Assembly: GCA_948971535.1 (NCBI GenBank)
Contig: CARFEX010000014.1
Coordinates: forward strand, 1 to 13,087
DNA length: 13,087 nt
Source of the DNA: an uncultured Eubacteriales bacterium
Lineage (GTDB): Bacteria; Bacillota; Clostridia; Christensenellales; UBA1242
Direction of reading: 5' to 3'
The position numbers and the translations under genes were made by a program. Under the pieces are notes generated by a model. The model was not told the DNA's origin and searched no databases. It was given only the letters and a program-made list of their open reading frames with translations. Numbering within the stretch: the first letter of the stretch is position 1; each line of letters opens with the position of its first letter. Positions 5,998 through 12,060 of the stretch are shown here, piece by piece.

Positions 5998-7245
5998 TTA
6001 TTTTAAATTACTATTTTTTTCTTCTAGTACTGCTAAGCATTCCATACTAGAAGTTTCAGGGAACATATCAAACAACTTGATTTTCTTTAATTCATACTTG
6101 TCCATACGCTGAATGTCTCGTACAAGCGTGGCTGGATTACAAGAAATATAAATCACTCTTTTGACCTTTGAAGAATTTATAACTTCAATAACCTTTTTGT
6201 CACATCCTATTCTTGGCGGGTCTAGGACAATAGTTTGAGTATATTCACTAACTATCTGTGGCAAAAGTTCTTTACAATCTCCATGAAAATTAAATAATTT
6301 ATTTAAATTGTTGCGTAGTTTCATATCTTCTGCGTCCTGATGTTCACTTAAACCAAGCTCAATCGCATAGCAAGTTTTTTTATTTTTAACTATTGCCCCA
6401 CTAAGCAGTCCTGCACCGCTATAAGCATTTATTACATCTGTGCCTTTTATATTTAAAATAACTTCTTGATAAAGTTTTTCTGCTACCTCATTGTTAATCT
6501 GTTTAAATGAATTTACTCTATATTCACAATTTAAAGCATAATCTTTTTTCACTAATTTATCCAAACCTAGTTCATGTTTTGGGCGACCATCTTTGATAGA
6601 TGTAAATATCCCACAATTTGAACCAAGCATGATTTGTAGACCTTGAAAATTCACATCAATGTTTCGTTTGAGTTTAAACCACACAAGAGCTTTACCTTCT
6701 TCATGACGGACAATTATATTTTCTATATCTTCACACAAATTCATACTAGAAACAAATGTTCTTACTTTGCATATAACAGTATTAATTTCATCTTCACAAA
6801 TCAGGCATCTTTCTATATCTACTACTTCATTTGAATTTTCTTTTTTAAGCCCTATATTTCCATTTTTACAAAATAATTTTATCTTATTTCGATATTTGAA
6901 AGATTTAGGGCTTGCAAAGACTTCTATTTTACCAGAATAGTCAATTTTTCTAAGATGTGATAATAAAATTTTTTCTTTGATTTTTAGCTGGTTTTGATAA
7001 TTTGTATGTTGTAGTACACAGCCTCCACATTTTTTATAATATGGACAAAGTGGGATGACTCTTTCTTTGCTTAAACTTAAAAGCTCTTCTACCTCCGCAC
7101 GCAAAAAAGAATGGGTGTCTTTAATAACATGGCAAGCACAAAGTTCTCCTTCCAAAACGTATGGAATGAAACACACCTTGCCATTAATTTTTGTTACGCC
7201 CTCACAATTATAACCATAATCTTCTATCTTACAATTATACTTCAC
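5998..7245 (-). CDS. rlmD: 23S rRNA (uracil-5-)-methyltransferase, RlmD/RlmCD type
   Basis: This 415-residue enzyme of the TrmA/RlmC/RlmD family uses S-adenosylmethionine to make 5-methyluridine, most likely in 23S rRNA. An N-terminal TRAM-like RNA-binding region (1-60) is followed by the iron-sulfur ligands C67, C73, C76 (CPYYKKCGGC) and C150. The methyl-donor pocket is NAYSGAG (273-279), then LDPPRIG (341-347) and the catalytic cysteine in ISCNP (C369). Near the C-terminus MFPETSSME carries the conserved Glu. The start codon is GTG at 7243-7245 and overlaps the stop of engB (GTGA, 7242-7245), so translation is probably coupled; the GAAGAAGA upstream is only a weak binding site. Length is normal. 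Whether it modifies one position or two (as RlmCD in Bacillus) cannot be told from sequence alone. Confidence 0.92.
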   Translation of the reverse strand: MKYNCKIEDYGYNCEGVTKINGKVCFIPYVLEGELCACHVIKDTHSFLRAEVEELLSLSKERVIPLCPYYKKCGGCVLQHTNYQNQLKIKEKILLSHLRKIDYSGKIEVFASPKSFKYRNKIKLFCKNGNIGLKKENSNEVVDIERCLICEDEINTVICKVRTFVSSMNLCEDIENIIVRHEEGKALVWFKLKRNIDVNFQGLQIMLGSNCGIFTSIKDGRPKHELGLDKLVKKDYALNCEYRVNSFKQINNEVAEKLYQEVILNIKGTDVINAYSGAGLLSGAIVKNKKTCYAIELGLSEHQDAEDMKLRNNLNKLFNFHGDCKELLPQIVSEYTQTIVLDPPRIGCDKKVIEVINSSKVKRVIYISCNPATLVRDIQRMDKYELKKIKLFDMFPETSSMECLAVLEEKNSNLK

Positions 7246-7838
7246 TCTTCTTCACCAAACGACAGTTTGTTTTCTATAATTTCAAGCACTTTATCACAGC
7301 CTTGACCTGTTTCGCTACTTGTTGGAACAATAAGTTCTTCACGTATACCAAGCGATGCTGCAAGTGCCTTTACCTGCAAATACTGTTTGCTTTTTGAAAG
7401 CTTATCACACTTTGTTGCAAGAACTATAAATGGCACACCATGATAAATCAAAAATTTCAGCATGTCTACGTCAAGAGCTGAAGCATTATGGCGAATATCA
7501 ACCAAAACAAAAATGGTATTTAGCGATGCAGACGACAAAATATACTCGCCCATTAATCCTGCCCACACATCTAGTTGACCTTTGCCCACTTTAGCATAAC
7601 CATATCCTGGAAGGTCTACAAATCTAAAAGTTTCGTTAATATCAAAATAGTTAACCATCTTTGTAAGTCCTGGTGTTGAAGAGGTTTTTGCAAGTTTCTT
7701 TTGTCCGACCAGTCTATTTATAAGCGAGCTTTTACCCACATTACTTCTTCCAACAAAGGCAAACTCAGGAACACCGTCTTGCAAGATATTCTCTTTTTTA
7801 ACCACACTTGTTTTATATTTTGCACTTAAAATTTTCAT
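7242..7838 (-). CDS. engB: Ribosome-assembly GTPase EngB/YsxC
   Basis: A 198-residue TRAFAC GTPase of the EngB family, needed for late 50S ribosomal subunit assembly. The G1 motif GRSNVGKS is at 30-37, the G2 threonine is in SSTPG (53-57), G3 is DLPGYGYA (75-82), G4 is TKCD (142-145) and G5 is SSE (174-176). Length and the distance from the start to G1 match known members, so the ATG at 7836-7838 is right. Unusually there is no Shine-Dalgarno sequence; a promoter -10 ends seven bases before the ATG, so the transcript is probably leaderless. It overlaps rlmD by four bases, forming a two-gene unit of ribosome maturation functions. Confidence 0.95.
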   Translation of the reverse strand: MKILSAKYKTSVVKKENILQDGVPEFAFVGRSNVGKSSLINRLVGQKKLAKTSSTPGLTKMVNYFDINETFRFVDLPGYGYAKVGKGQLDVWAGLMGEYILSSASLNTIFVLVDIRHNASALDVDMLKFLIYHGVPFIVLATKCDKLSKSKQYLQVKALAASLGIREELIVPTSSETGQGCDKVLEIIENKLSFGEEE

Positions 7839-7845
7839 GTAGATA

Positions 7846-7874
7846 GTTTATCAAAGTTTACAACTTTTATCAAG
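7846..7874 (-). promoter_or_regulatory. Promoter of engB-rlmD, probably leaderless
   Basis: On the minus strand, TTGATA (7869-7874), a 17-bp spacer and TAAACT (7846-7851, four of six consensus bases). The predicted start falls at about 7838-7840, on or beside the engB ATG. Confidence 0.5.
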
Positions 7875-7913
7875 CATAAATTATCAGTTTTCGATTTTAA
7901 CATATTTTATTGT

Positions 7914-7941
7914 AAAAAAAGAAGAGCCTTTAACTCTTCTT
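7914..7941 (-). terminator. Intrinsic terminator of the SecB-like gene
   Basis: The minus strand reads AAGAAGAG (7934-7941), a 7-nt loop, CTCTTCTT (7919-7926) and then a T-run (7914-7920). It separates the SecB-like gene from engB. Confidence 0.85.
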
Positions 7942-7952
7942 AACAATTTCTA

Positions 7953-8348
7953 TTATTGTGGAAATTGTGCGACTGGTGCAGTCATCATAGGACCGATTTG
8001 TGAATGCATTGTTATTTCTGCGACCACAGTGCCTACAGTGCTTGCAAGAACTCTTGCAACTTGGCTATTTCTAAAATATGCAACTGCATCTGCAAGGTCA
8101 TCAAACTCTTTTCCGTCTACTATAACTTCAACGCTCATCTCAACATCGAATGAAAAGAGGCTTGCAGGCTCTGGCTTAACATTTCTTTTAAAATAAACTT
8201 TGACTGCGTCATGGCGAAGTCTTTCAACCCTCATTTCATCCCAAACACGCATATTTATTGTGCTACTTGGTGTTGGCTCTGCTAGTCGTTGATAATTAAT
8301 ACCTTCCATAATAGGTTTAAAATTCATATTTTTAATTACTTTTTCCAT
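7953..8348 (-). CDS. Small protein, possibly SecB-like chaperone
   Basis: A 131-residue soluble protein. The middle (45-80) looks like beta strands (AVKVYFKRNVK, LFSFDVEMSVEVIVDG). The end is a long helix, YFRNSQVARVLASTVGTVVAEIT, followed by MMTAPVAQFPQ. This order, with strands, a helix containing a conserved-looking Arg, and a proline-phenylalanine tail, recalls SecB and SecB-like chaperones, some of which are solitary or serve toxin-antitoxin systems. The resemblance is by eye only. The start has an ideal AAAGGAG, a strong promoter (8408-8435) and its own terminator, so it is a monocistronic, probably well-expressed gene. Its 5' leader carries the 21-nt sequence complementary to the murB mRNA. 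Confidence 0.6.
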   Translation of the reverse strand: MEKVIKNMNFKPIMEGINYQRLAEPTPSSTINMRVWDEMRVERLRHDAVKVYFKRNVKPEPASLFSFDVEMSVEVIVDGKEFDDLADAVAYFRNSQVARVLASTVGTVVAEITMHSQIGPMMTAPVAQFPQ

Positions 8349-8361
8349 TTTTATCTCCTTT

Positions 8362-8382
8362 GAAAATTATTGCCGACAATTA
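8362..8382. repeat. Exact 21-bp repeat, copy 1 (in the leader of the SecB-like gene)
   Basis: Identical in the plus-strand sense to 10468-10488 inside murB. It contains the near-palindrome TTGCCGACAA. Because this gene is transcribed leftward and murB rightward, the leader RNA is perfectly complementary to the murB mRNA over 21 nt. Copy 1 sits about five bases upstream of the Shine-Dalgarno sequence. Confidence 0.85.
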
Positions 8383-8407
8383 ACTATTTAATTCTCTTTC
8401 AACAATA

Positions 8408-8435
8408 ATTTTAGCATAAAAAAGCAAAAATTCAA
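8408..8435 (-). promoter_or_regulatory. Promoter of the SecB-like gene
   Basis: On the minus strand, TTGAAT (8430-8435), a 16-bp spacer and TAAAAT (8408-8413) preceded by TGC, an extended -10. The predicted start is near 8401, so the leader is about 53 nt. It resembles the mscL promoter (TTGAAT, 16 bp, TGC plus TATTAT). Confidence 0.75.
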
Positions 8436-8468
8436 AGTGTTTTTTTTCTTTAATAGGAATTGATTAAC

Positions 8469-8501
8469 AAAAAAAAAGACAATTATTTAAAACTGTCTTT
8501 T
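8469..8501 (-). terminator. Intrinsic terminator overlapping the stop of the Spo0A-like gene
   Basis: The minus strand reads AAAAGACA (8494-8501), a 12-nt loop and TGTCTTTT (8474-8481), then continues as T (8469-8477). The stop codon (8500-8502) lies at the foot of the stem. Confidence 0.8.
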
Positions 8502-8874
8502 ATAAAGCTTCTTTTCTCATATCCATTTCAATCTTTTCAGCTATGAGTGCGATGATTTCACTATTGGTTGGTTTGCGGTCACCTTTATAAATTACACAAC
8601 CAAATAGTTCATTTAATCCTAATAAACCTTTTGTATTGCAAGCAACTTCTACTGAATGGCGTATACTGCGTTCAATTGATGCAGGGCTTGCAAACATTAT
8701 TGTTGAAATTTCCGGATATAATTTTTTTGTAATATTTGATAGATAACTTTTATCTTTTATAACAAGTTTAATAGCAAGTCTTAAATATTCAAATCCAGTT
8801 AATTTTGGTGAAATACCTATAGCTATCAGATAATCTAAAATTTTTTTGTTTAGCTCAAGTTCCTTCTTTTCCAT
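8500..8874 (-). CDS. Free-standing Spo0A C-terminal DNA-binding domain protein
   Basis: The 124-residue product is the effector domain of Spo0A without the phosphate-receiving domain. It covers the whole domain: ILDYLIAIGISPKLTGFEYL (12-31), ITKKLYPEI (48-56), the recognition-helix region ASPASIERSIRHSVEVA (62-78) that matches the Spo0A ERAIRHAIEVAW block, LFGCVI (90-95), and KPTNSEIIALIAEK (101-114), almost the Spo0A sequence. I chose ATG at 8872-8874 because AGGAG lies five bases upstream and the homology begins there; a longer frame upstream has no such site and crosses the promoter. Spo0A normally binds DNA after phosphorylation; with no receiver this protein would be active constitutively or controlled by amount. 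It has its own consensus promoter and terminator. It may repress or tune sporulation or stationary-phase genes; that role is an inference. Confidence 0.88.
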   Translation of the reverse strand: MEKKELELNKKILDYLIAIGISPKLTGFEYLRLAIKLVIKDKSYLSNITKKLYPEISTIMFASPASIERSIRHSVEVACNTKGLLGLNELFGCVIYKGDRKPTNSEIIALIAEKIEMDMRKEAL

Positions 8875-8896
8875 GCCAACTCCTAAGTATGTTTTT

Positions 8897-8924
8897 ATTA
8901 TAGTACATAAAACGACATTTTCAA
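8897..8924 (-). promoter_or_regulatory. Promoter of the Spo0A-like gene
   Basis: On the minus strand, TTGAAA (8919-8924), a 16-bp spacer and a perfect TATAAT (8897-8902). A TGTCGTT sequence (8911-8917), similar to part of the 0A box TGNCGAA, lies inside the spacer. Confidence 0.8.
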
Positions 8925-8959
8925 AGAACAACAGCAAAGTTATTTAAAATAAGCTAAAA

Positions 8960-8966
8960 ATCGACA
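8960..8966 (-). promoter_or_regulatory. Possible 0A-box-like site upstream of the Spo0A-like gene
   Basis: The minus strand reads TTTTTGTCGATTTT around this point. TGTCGAT matches the known Spo0A recognition sequence TGNCGAA at six of seven positions. It lies 36 bp upstream of the -35 hexamer, suggesting autoregulation. A 7-bp match in AT-rich DNA is weak evidence alone. Confidence 0.35.
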
Positions 8967-8991
8967 AAAAAGACTATGAAGATATTTTTGA

Positions 8992-9008
8992 GAATAAAAT
9001 TCTTATTC
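8992..9008. repeat. Weak hairpin at the murC stop codon
   Basis: GAATAA (8992-8997) pairs with TTATTC (9003-9008) around a 5-nt loop and covers the murC stop codon. There is no T-run, so termination here would be poor and murC transcripts may read into the Spo0A-like gene. Confidence 0.35.
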
Positions 9009-10349
9009 AAATCGATAAGCAAGTTTTTCAATTGAACCTGCACCAAGTAACAAGAAAATTGTTTTTTGCGAAGTATCACTTGCAATATATCTTTCGCATG
9101 TATCAAAGCTATTAAAGTATCTACTATTTATATTGTTTTGTTTAAGTGCATTTGATAATTTTAATGACGATACACCCTTAATAGCTTTTTCTCGAGCTGG
9201 ATAAATGGGTAGTAAGCAAACTTCATCTGCTAGTGAAAGACTTGAAATAAATTCGGTAAACAGAGCTTGTGTTCTTGTATAAGTATGAGGTTCAAACACT
9301 ACAACTAGTTTTGCGTTTGATAGCTGTTTGAAAGTAGAAATAATAGCTTTAATCTCATCAGGATGATGTGCATAATCATGATAAATTGTCTTGTCTTGCA
9401 TTGCTACAATTTTTTCACATCGTCTTTTTACTCCTTTAAAGGTTTTAATAGCTTTTTGCAAATCATCAAAGCTAATACCAAGTAGTGTGCTAACTGCCAC
9501 AGAAGCAAGAATATTATAGACATTAAACTTTCCTATCAATTCGCTTTGTACTCTTCCCAATTTTTTATCTTTAAAATACACATCAAACGACAAGCCTTTA
9601 CCCCAAGACTGACGTATATTTTTTGCGGTAAAGTCAGCTTTTTCATTCAAAGCAAAAGTAACTAACCTTTTAACTTTTAAATTTCTATTATTTGGGTCAT
9701 CAAAGTTGACTACAAGATAGCCCTCAGTGCAAACACAATGGGAAAACTTTGTAAAAGCTTGATAATAATTTTCATCAGTTTTAAAATAATCAAGATGGTC
9801 AGGTTTTTGATTTGTTATAACCTCAATAAAAGGTTTTAATGACAAAAAGCTATCTTTGTATTCGCAGGCTTCGGTGACAAAATATTCACCATTTGAATAA
9901 ACAACATTGCTATCAAAGTTTTTTGCTATTCCGCCTATATGAATAGTTGGATTTAGTTGGCATACTTTTAAAATATGAGAAATTAATGCTGAAGTAGTGG
10001 TCTTTCCATGTGAACCAGAAATCGCTATGGTTTTATACTTTTTTGAAATCTCTCCGAGAAGTTCTGCACGTGTTAAAACAAGTTTGCCAAGTCTTCTAGC
10101 TTCAAGCAAATCAAAATCTTCCTCTGATATTGCACCAGAAATAACTACAACATCTGCATCATTTACAAAACATGGACATGCCCCCTTAACTACAGGGATA
10201 CCTTCAGCACATAGTTTATCTGTTATTTCACTTAAAATTGCATCAGTGCCTGTTACCACTTTTCCCATATTTTTTAATATTATTGCAAGCGCTGACATGC
10301 TTATTCCGCCAATGCCAACAAAATGAAAAGTTTTATATTTTTCTAACAT
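9003..10349 (-). CDS. murC: UDP-N-acetylmuramate--L-alanine ligase MurC
   Basis: A 448-residue cytoplasmic enzyme that uses ATP to add L-alanine to UDP-MurNAc, the first amino acid of the peptidoglycan stem. The N-terminal nucleotide-sugar domain starts HFVGIGGISMSALA (9-22). The ATP loop is SGSHGKTTTSA (111-121). Then come EACEYKDSFLSLKP (160-173), a form common in clostridial MurC, DHLDYF (184-189), NVYNILAS (276-283) and the C-terminal YAHHPDEI (326-333). The block before DHLDYF reads TNQKP, where many homologues have NIE plus one residue; this is a mild deviation. Length is normal. No Shine-Dalgarno sequence precedes the ATG, and a -10 hexamer ends six bases upstream, so translation is probably leaderless. 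It diverges from murB across 73 bp. Confidence 0.96.
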   Translation of the reverse strand: MLEKYKTFHFVGIGGISMSALAIILKNMGKVVTGTDAILSEITDKLCAEGIPVVKGACPCFVNDADVVVISGAISEEDFDLLEARRLGKLVLTRAELLGEISKKYKTIAISGSHGKTTTSALISHILKVCQLNPTIHIGGIAKNFDSNVVYSNGEYFVTEACEYKDSFLSLKPFIEVITNQKPDHLDYFKTDENYYQAFTKFSHCVCTEGYLVVNFDDPNNRNLKVKRLVTFALNEKADFTAKNIRQSWGKGLSFDVYFKDKKLGRVQSELIGKFNVYNILASVAVSTLLGISFDDLQKAIKTFKGVKRRCEKIVAMQDKTIYHDYAHHPDEIKAIISTFKQLSNAKLVVVFEPHTYTRTQALFTEFISSLSLADEVCLLPIYPAREKAIKGVSSLKLSNALKQNNINSRYFNSFDTCERYIASDTSQKTIFLLLGAGSIEKLAYRFE

Positions 10350-10354
10350 GTTAA

Positions 10355-10384
10355 TTTATATGCAAGATTTTAATATATTGTCAA
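10355..10384 (-). promoter_or_regulatory. murC promoter, leaderless, sharing its -35 with murB
   Basis: On the minus strand, a perfect TTGACA (10379-10384), an 18-bp spacer and TATAAA (10355-10360). Only five bases separate the -10 from the murC ATG, which places the predicted start on the ATG itself. Confidence 0.65.
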
Positions 10385-10406
10385 AATTATACATTTGCTT
10401 TATATA
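10378..10406 (+). promoter_or_regulatory. murB promoter, back-to-back with the murC promoter
   Basis: TTGTCA (10378-10383), a 17-bp spacer and TATATA (10401-10406). The predicted start is near 10413, about 10 nt before the murB ATG, and no Shine-Dalgarno sequence is visible. Its -35 overlaps the murC -35 by five bases, so one polymerase should exclude the other. Confidence 0.6.
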
Positions 10407-10422
10407 GTGCATAGAATATTGT

Positions 10423-11268
10423 ATGAGTGCAAAAGTTAGTCTTAAAAACTATTCTACTTATGGAGTAGAAAATTATTGCCGACAATTATATCTACCAAAA
10501 AACAACAGTGAGTTTATATCACTTTTACGCAATTTAGACCTTAAAAAAGAAAGATATAAAGTTATTGGAAATGGCAGTAATATTCTTTTTCATACTAAAT
10601 GCAAAAAAAGTAGTATAATTTGCACAAGAGATATAAAAAAACAAAAATCCAGAAATGGTGATATCTTAACTTTTTCTGCCTCTAATACACTCTGCTCGGC
10701 TTACCTTTATGCTAAAAGCAATGAACTTTCTGGCTTTGAAAAACTTGCATTAATACCTGGAACAATAGGCGGAGCTATTGCCGTCAATGCAAGTGCTTTT
10801 GGAATTCAAATTTTCGACCTGCTACATAGCGTTCAAGTTTACCATAATGGCGAGGTTATAACCTTAACTAAAAAAGATTTTGAGTACGGATATCGATTTA
10901 CAAATATAAAAGAAAAAGGATATATAATTTTAAGTGCAAAGTTTCTTCTCAAACACGATAAAATTTCAGAGATAGAAAAAAGATATAAAGAGTGTTTATC
11001 TTTTAGACGGACTGAGCAACCTCTCGGTAGATGTGCAGGCAGTGTCTTTAAAAATCCACCAGCTCACTATGCAGGAAAACTTATAGAAAGTTGCAAGCTT
11101 AAAGGTGTTAATTATAACGATGCATTTATCTCAACTAAACATGCAAACTTTATAGTAAATCGTTCAAATGCAAAGAGTAGTGATATACTAAAACTTATAA
11201 AACTTTGTAAGCATAAGGTCTACAAACAATATAAAATAAAACTAGAACCCGAGGTTGAAATTTTTTAA
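10423..11268 (+). CDS. murB: UDP-N-acetylenolpyruvoylglucosamine reductase MurB
   Basis: A 281-residue FAD enzyme that reduces the enolpyruvyl group with NADPH to give UDP-MurNAc, the substrate of MurC. FAD-binding motifs are IGNGSNIL (48-55) and LIPGTIGGAIAVNASAFG (110-127). The substrate Tyr/Arg pair lies in YGYRFT (155-160), the catalytic Ser in RCAGSVFKNP (S207), and the catalytic Glu in LEPEVEIF (E277). Other family blocks are GKLIESCKLKG (218-228) and HANFIVN (240-246). It is slightly shorter than the usual 300 or so residues, with all core motifs present. There is no ribosome binding site and a leader of only about 10 nt. Codons 16-22 (ENYCRQL) contain the 21-bp sequence also found at 8362-8382. 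Its terminator overlaps the stop codon. Confidence 0.95.
   Translation: MSAKVSLKNYSTYGVENYCRQLYLPKNNSEFISLLRNLDLKKERYKVIGNGSNILFHTKCKKSSIICTRDIKKQKSRNGDILTFSASNTLCSAYLYAKSNELSGFEKLALIPGTIGGAIAVNASAFGIQIFDLLHSVQVYHNGEVITLTKKDFEYGYRFTNIKEKGYIILSAKFLLKHDKISEIEKRYKECLSFRRTEQPLGRCAGSVFKNPPAHYAGKLIESCKLKGVNYNDAFISTKHANFIVNRSNAKSSDILKLIKLCKHKVYKQYKIKLEPEVEIF
10468..10488 (+). repeat. Exact 21-bp repeat, copy 2 (inside murB codons 16-22)
   Basis: Identical to 8362-8382. In the murB mRNA it lies about 45-65 nt after the start codon, where RNA pairing could affect early translation or mRNA stability. Confidence 0.85.
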
Positions 11269-11280
11269 CCTCTTTTTATT
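11251..11280 (+). terminator. Intrinsic terminator overlapping the murB stop
   Basis: GAGGTT (11251-11256) pairs with AACCTC (11267-11272), and a T-rich run follows (11273-11280). The murB stop codon (11266-11268) is in the 3' arm. Confidence 0.75.
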
Positions 11281-11300
11281 AATAAAAATAAAATTTTATT

Positions 11301-11328
11301 TTGAATTTTCTTTTTTGTATGCTATTAT
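11301..11328 (+). promoter_or_regulatory. Promoter of mscL
   Basis: TTGAAT (11301-11306), a 16-bp spacer and TATTAT (11323-11328) preceded by TGC (extended -10). The predicted leader is about 18 nt and includes AAAGGAG. Confidence 0.75.
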
Positions 11329-11353
11329 TTTCTTGTAACAAAAGGAGAATTTT

Positions 11354-12001
11354 ATGAAAAAGTTTTTTGCAGATTTCAAAAAATTTATCAGTCGTGGCAA
11401 TATCGTTGATATGGCAATCGGTGTTATTATAGGTACTGCTTTTTCAGCTATCGTAACAGCTTTAACAAACAAAATCTTGATGCCTTTTATCAACCTACTT
11501 TTGTCAATGGGTGGCGCAGGCCTTGAATCAGCATACACAATCTTGAAACCAGTTTATGATGAAAACAATGTGCTAGACCTAACAAAAAGTATCTATATAG
11601 ATTGGGGTGCTTTCATTACAGCGATTATCAACTTCCTAATCATCGCCCTCACACTTTTCATTATCTTGAAGATAACAATGAATGCAAGAGGCTACATAAC
11701 AAAGCTCACAAAAAAATCGCTTACAAAAGAACAAAAGAAAGAGCTTAAAGAAAAGGGAATTTCTTTAAGAGATAAAGAACAAGTAAAAGCATATCTTCTT
11801 GAAAAAGAAGAAGAAAAAGCCGAACTTGCAAGACAAGAGGAAGAAAAAAAGAAACTTGAAGAGGAAGAGAAATATAAAAATTCAACTGAATATCTGTTGA
11901 AAGAAATCAGAGACCTATTAAAAGAAAATAAAGAACTCAAAGCAAAAGTAGCAAAACCAGTTAAAGCCACCTCAAAAGCGAAAGCTAAAAAAGCAGTTTA
12001 A
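11354..12001 (+). CDS. mscL: Large-conductance mechanosensitive channel MscL with an enlarged cytoplasmic region
   Basis: A 215-residue membrane protein, normally a pentamer that opens under membrane tension to release solutes during osmotic downshock. The N-terminal FKKFISRGNIVDMAIGVIIG (8-27) is the family signature and leads into TM1 (about 18-46). After an external loop, TM2 is at about 84-108. The usual C-terminal helix motif EIRDLLKE is kept at 184-191. Between TM2 and that motif lies about 65 residues of highly charged helix (116-176, rich in Lys and Glu, probably coiled coil), and after it a KAKAKK-type basic tail. Typical MscL proteins are 130-150 residues, so this one is clearly longer. 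The start has an ideal AAAGGAG. Monocistronic, with its own promoter and a strong terminator. Confidence 0.95.
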   Translation: MKKFFADFKKFISRGNIVDMAIGVIIGTAFSAIVTALTNKILMPFINLLLSMGGAGLESAYTILKPVYDENNVLDLTKSIYIDWGAFITAIINFLIIALTLFIILKITMNARGYITKLTKKSLTKEQKKELKEKGISLRDKEQVKAYLLEKEEEKAELARQEEEKKKLEEEEKYKNSTEYLLKEIRDLLKENKELKAKVAKPVKATSKAKAKKAV

Positions 12002-12020
12002 TTATTAAGACTAAATTATA

Positions 12021-12060
12021 AAATAAAAAGACAGACATTTAATCGTCTGTCTTTTTATTT
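12021..12060. terminator. Strong bidirectional terminator between mscL and the convergent operon
   Basis: Positions 12021-12036 and 12045-12060 form a perfect 16-bp stem with an 8-nt loop; the core is AAAAAGACAGAC/GTCTGTCTTTTT. The outer A-T pairs supply a T-run on both strands, so it should end transcription from both sides. The stop codon of the minus-strand gene begins at its edge (12060-12062). Confidence 0.9.

Noticed and set aside
8875..8937. A 21-residue N-terminal extension of the Spo0A-like protein
   Set aside because: It crosses the TATAAT promoter, lacks a binding site, and homology to Spo0A starts only near the ATG at 8872-8874.
9997..10326. Plus-strand frame of 109 codons opposite the start of murC
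   Set aside because: murC is certain on the other strand, and this frame has no motif or binding site.
11692..11970. Minus-strand, serine/phenylalanine-rich frame opposite mscL
   Set aside because: It is the complement of the Lys/Glu-rich coding stretch of mscL; low-complexity composition explains the open frame.
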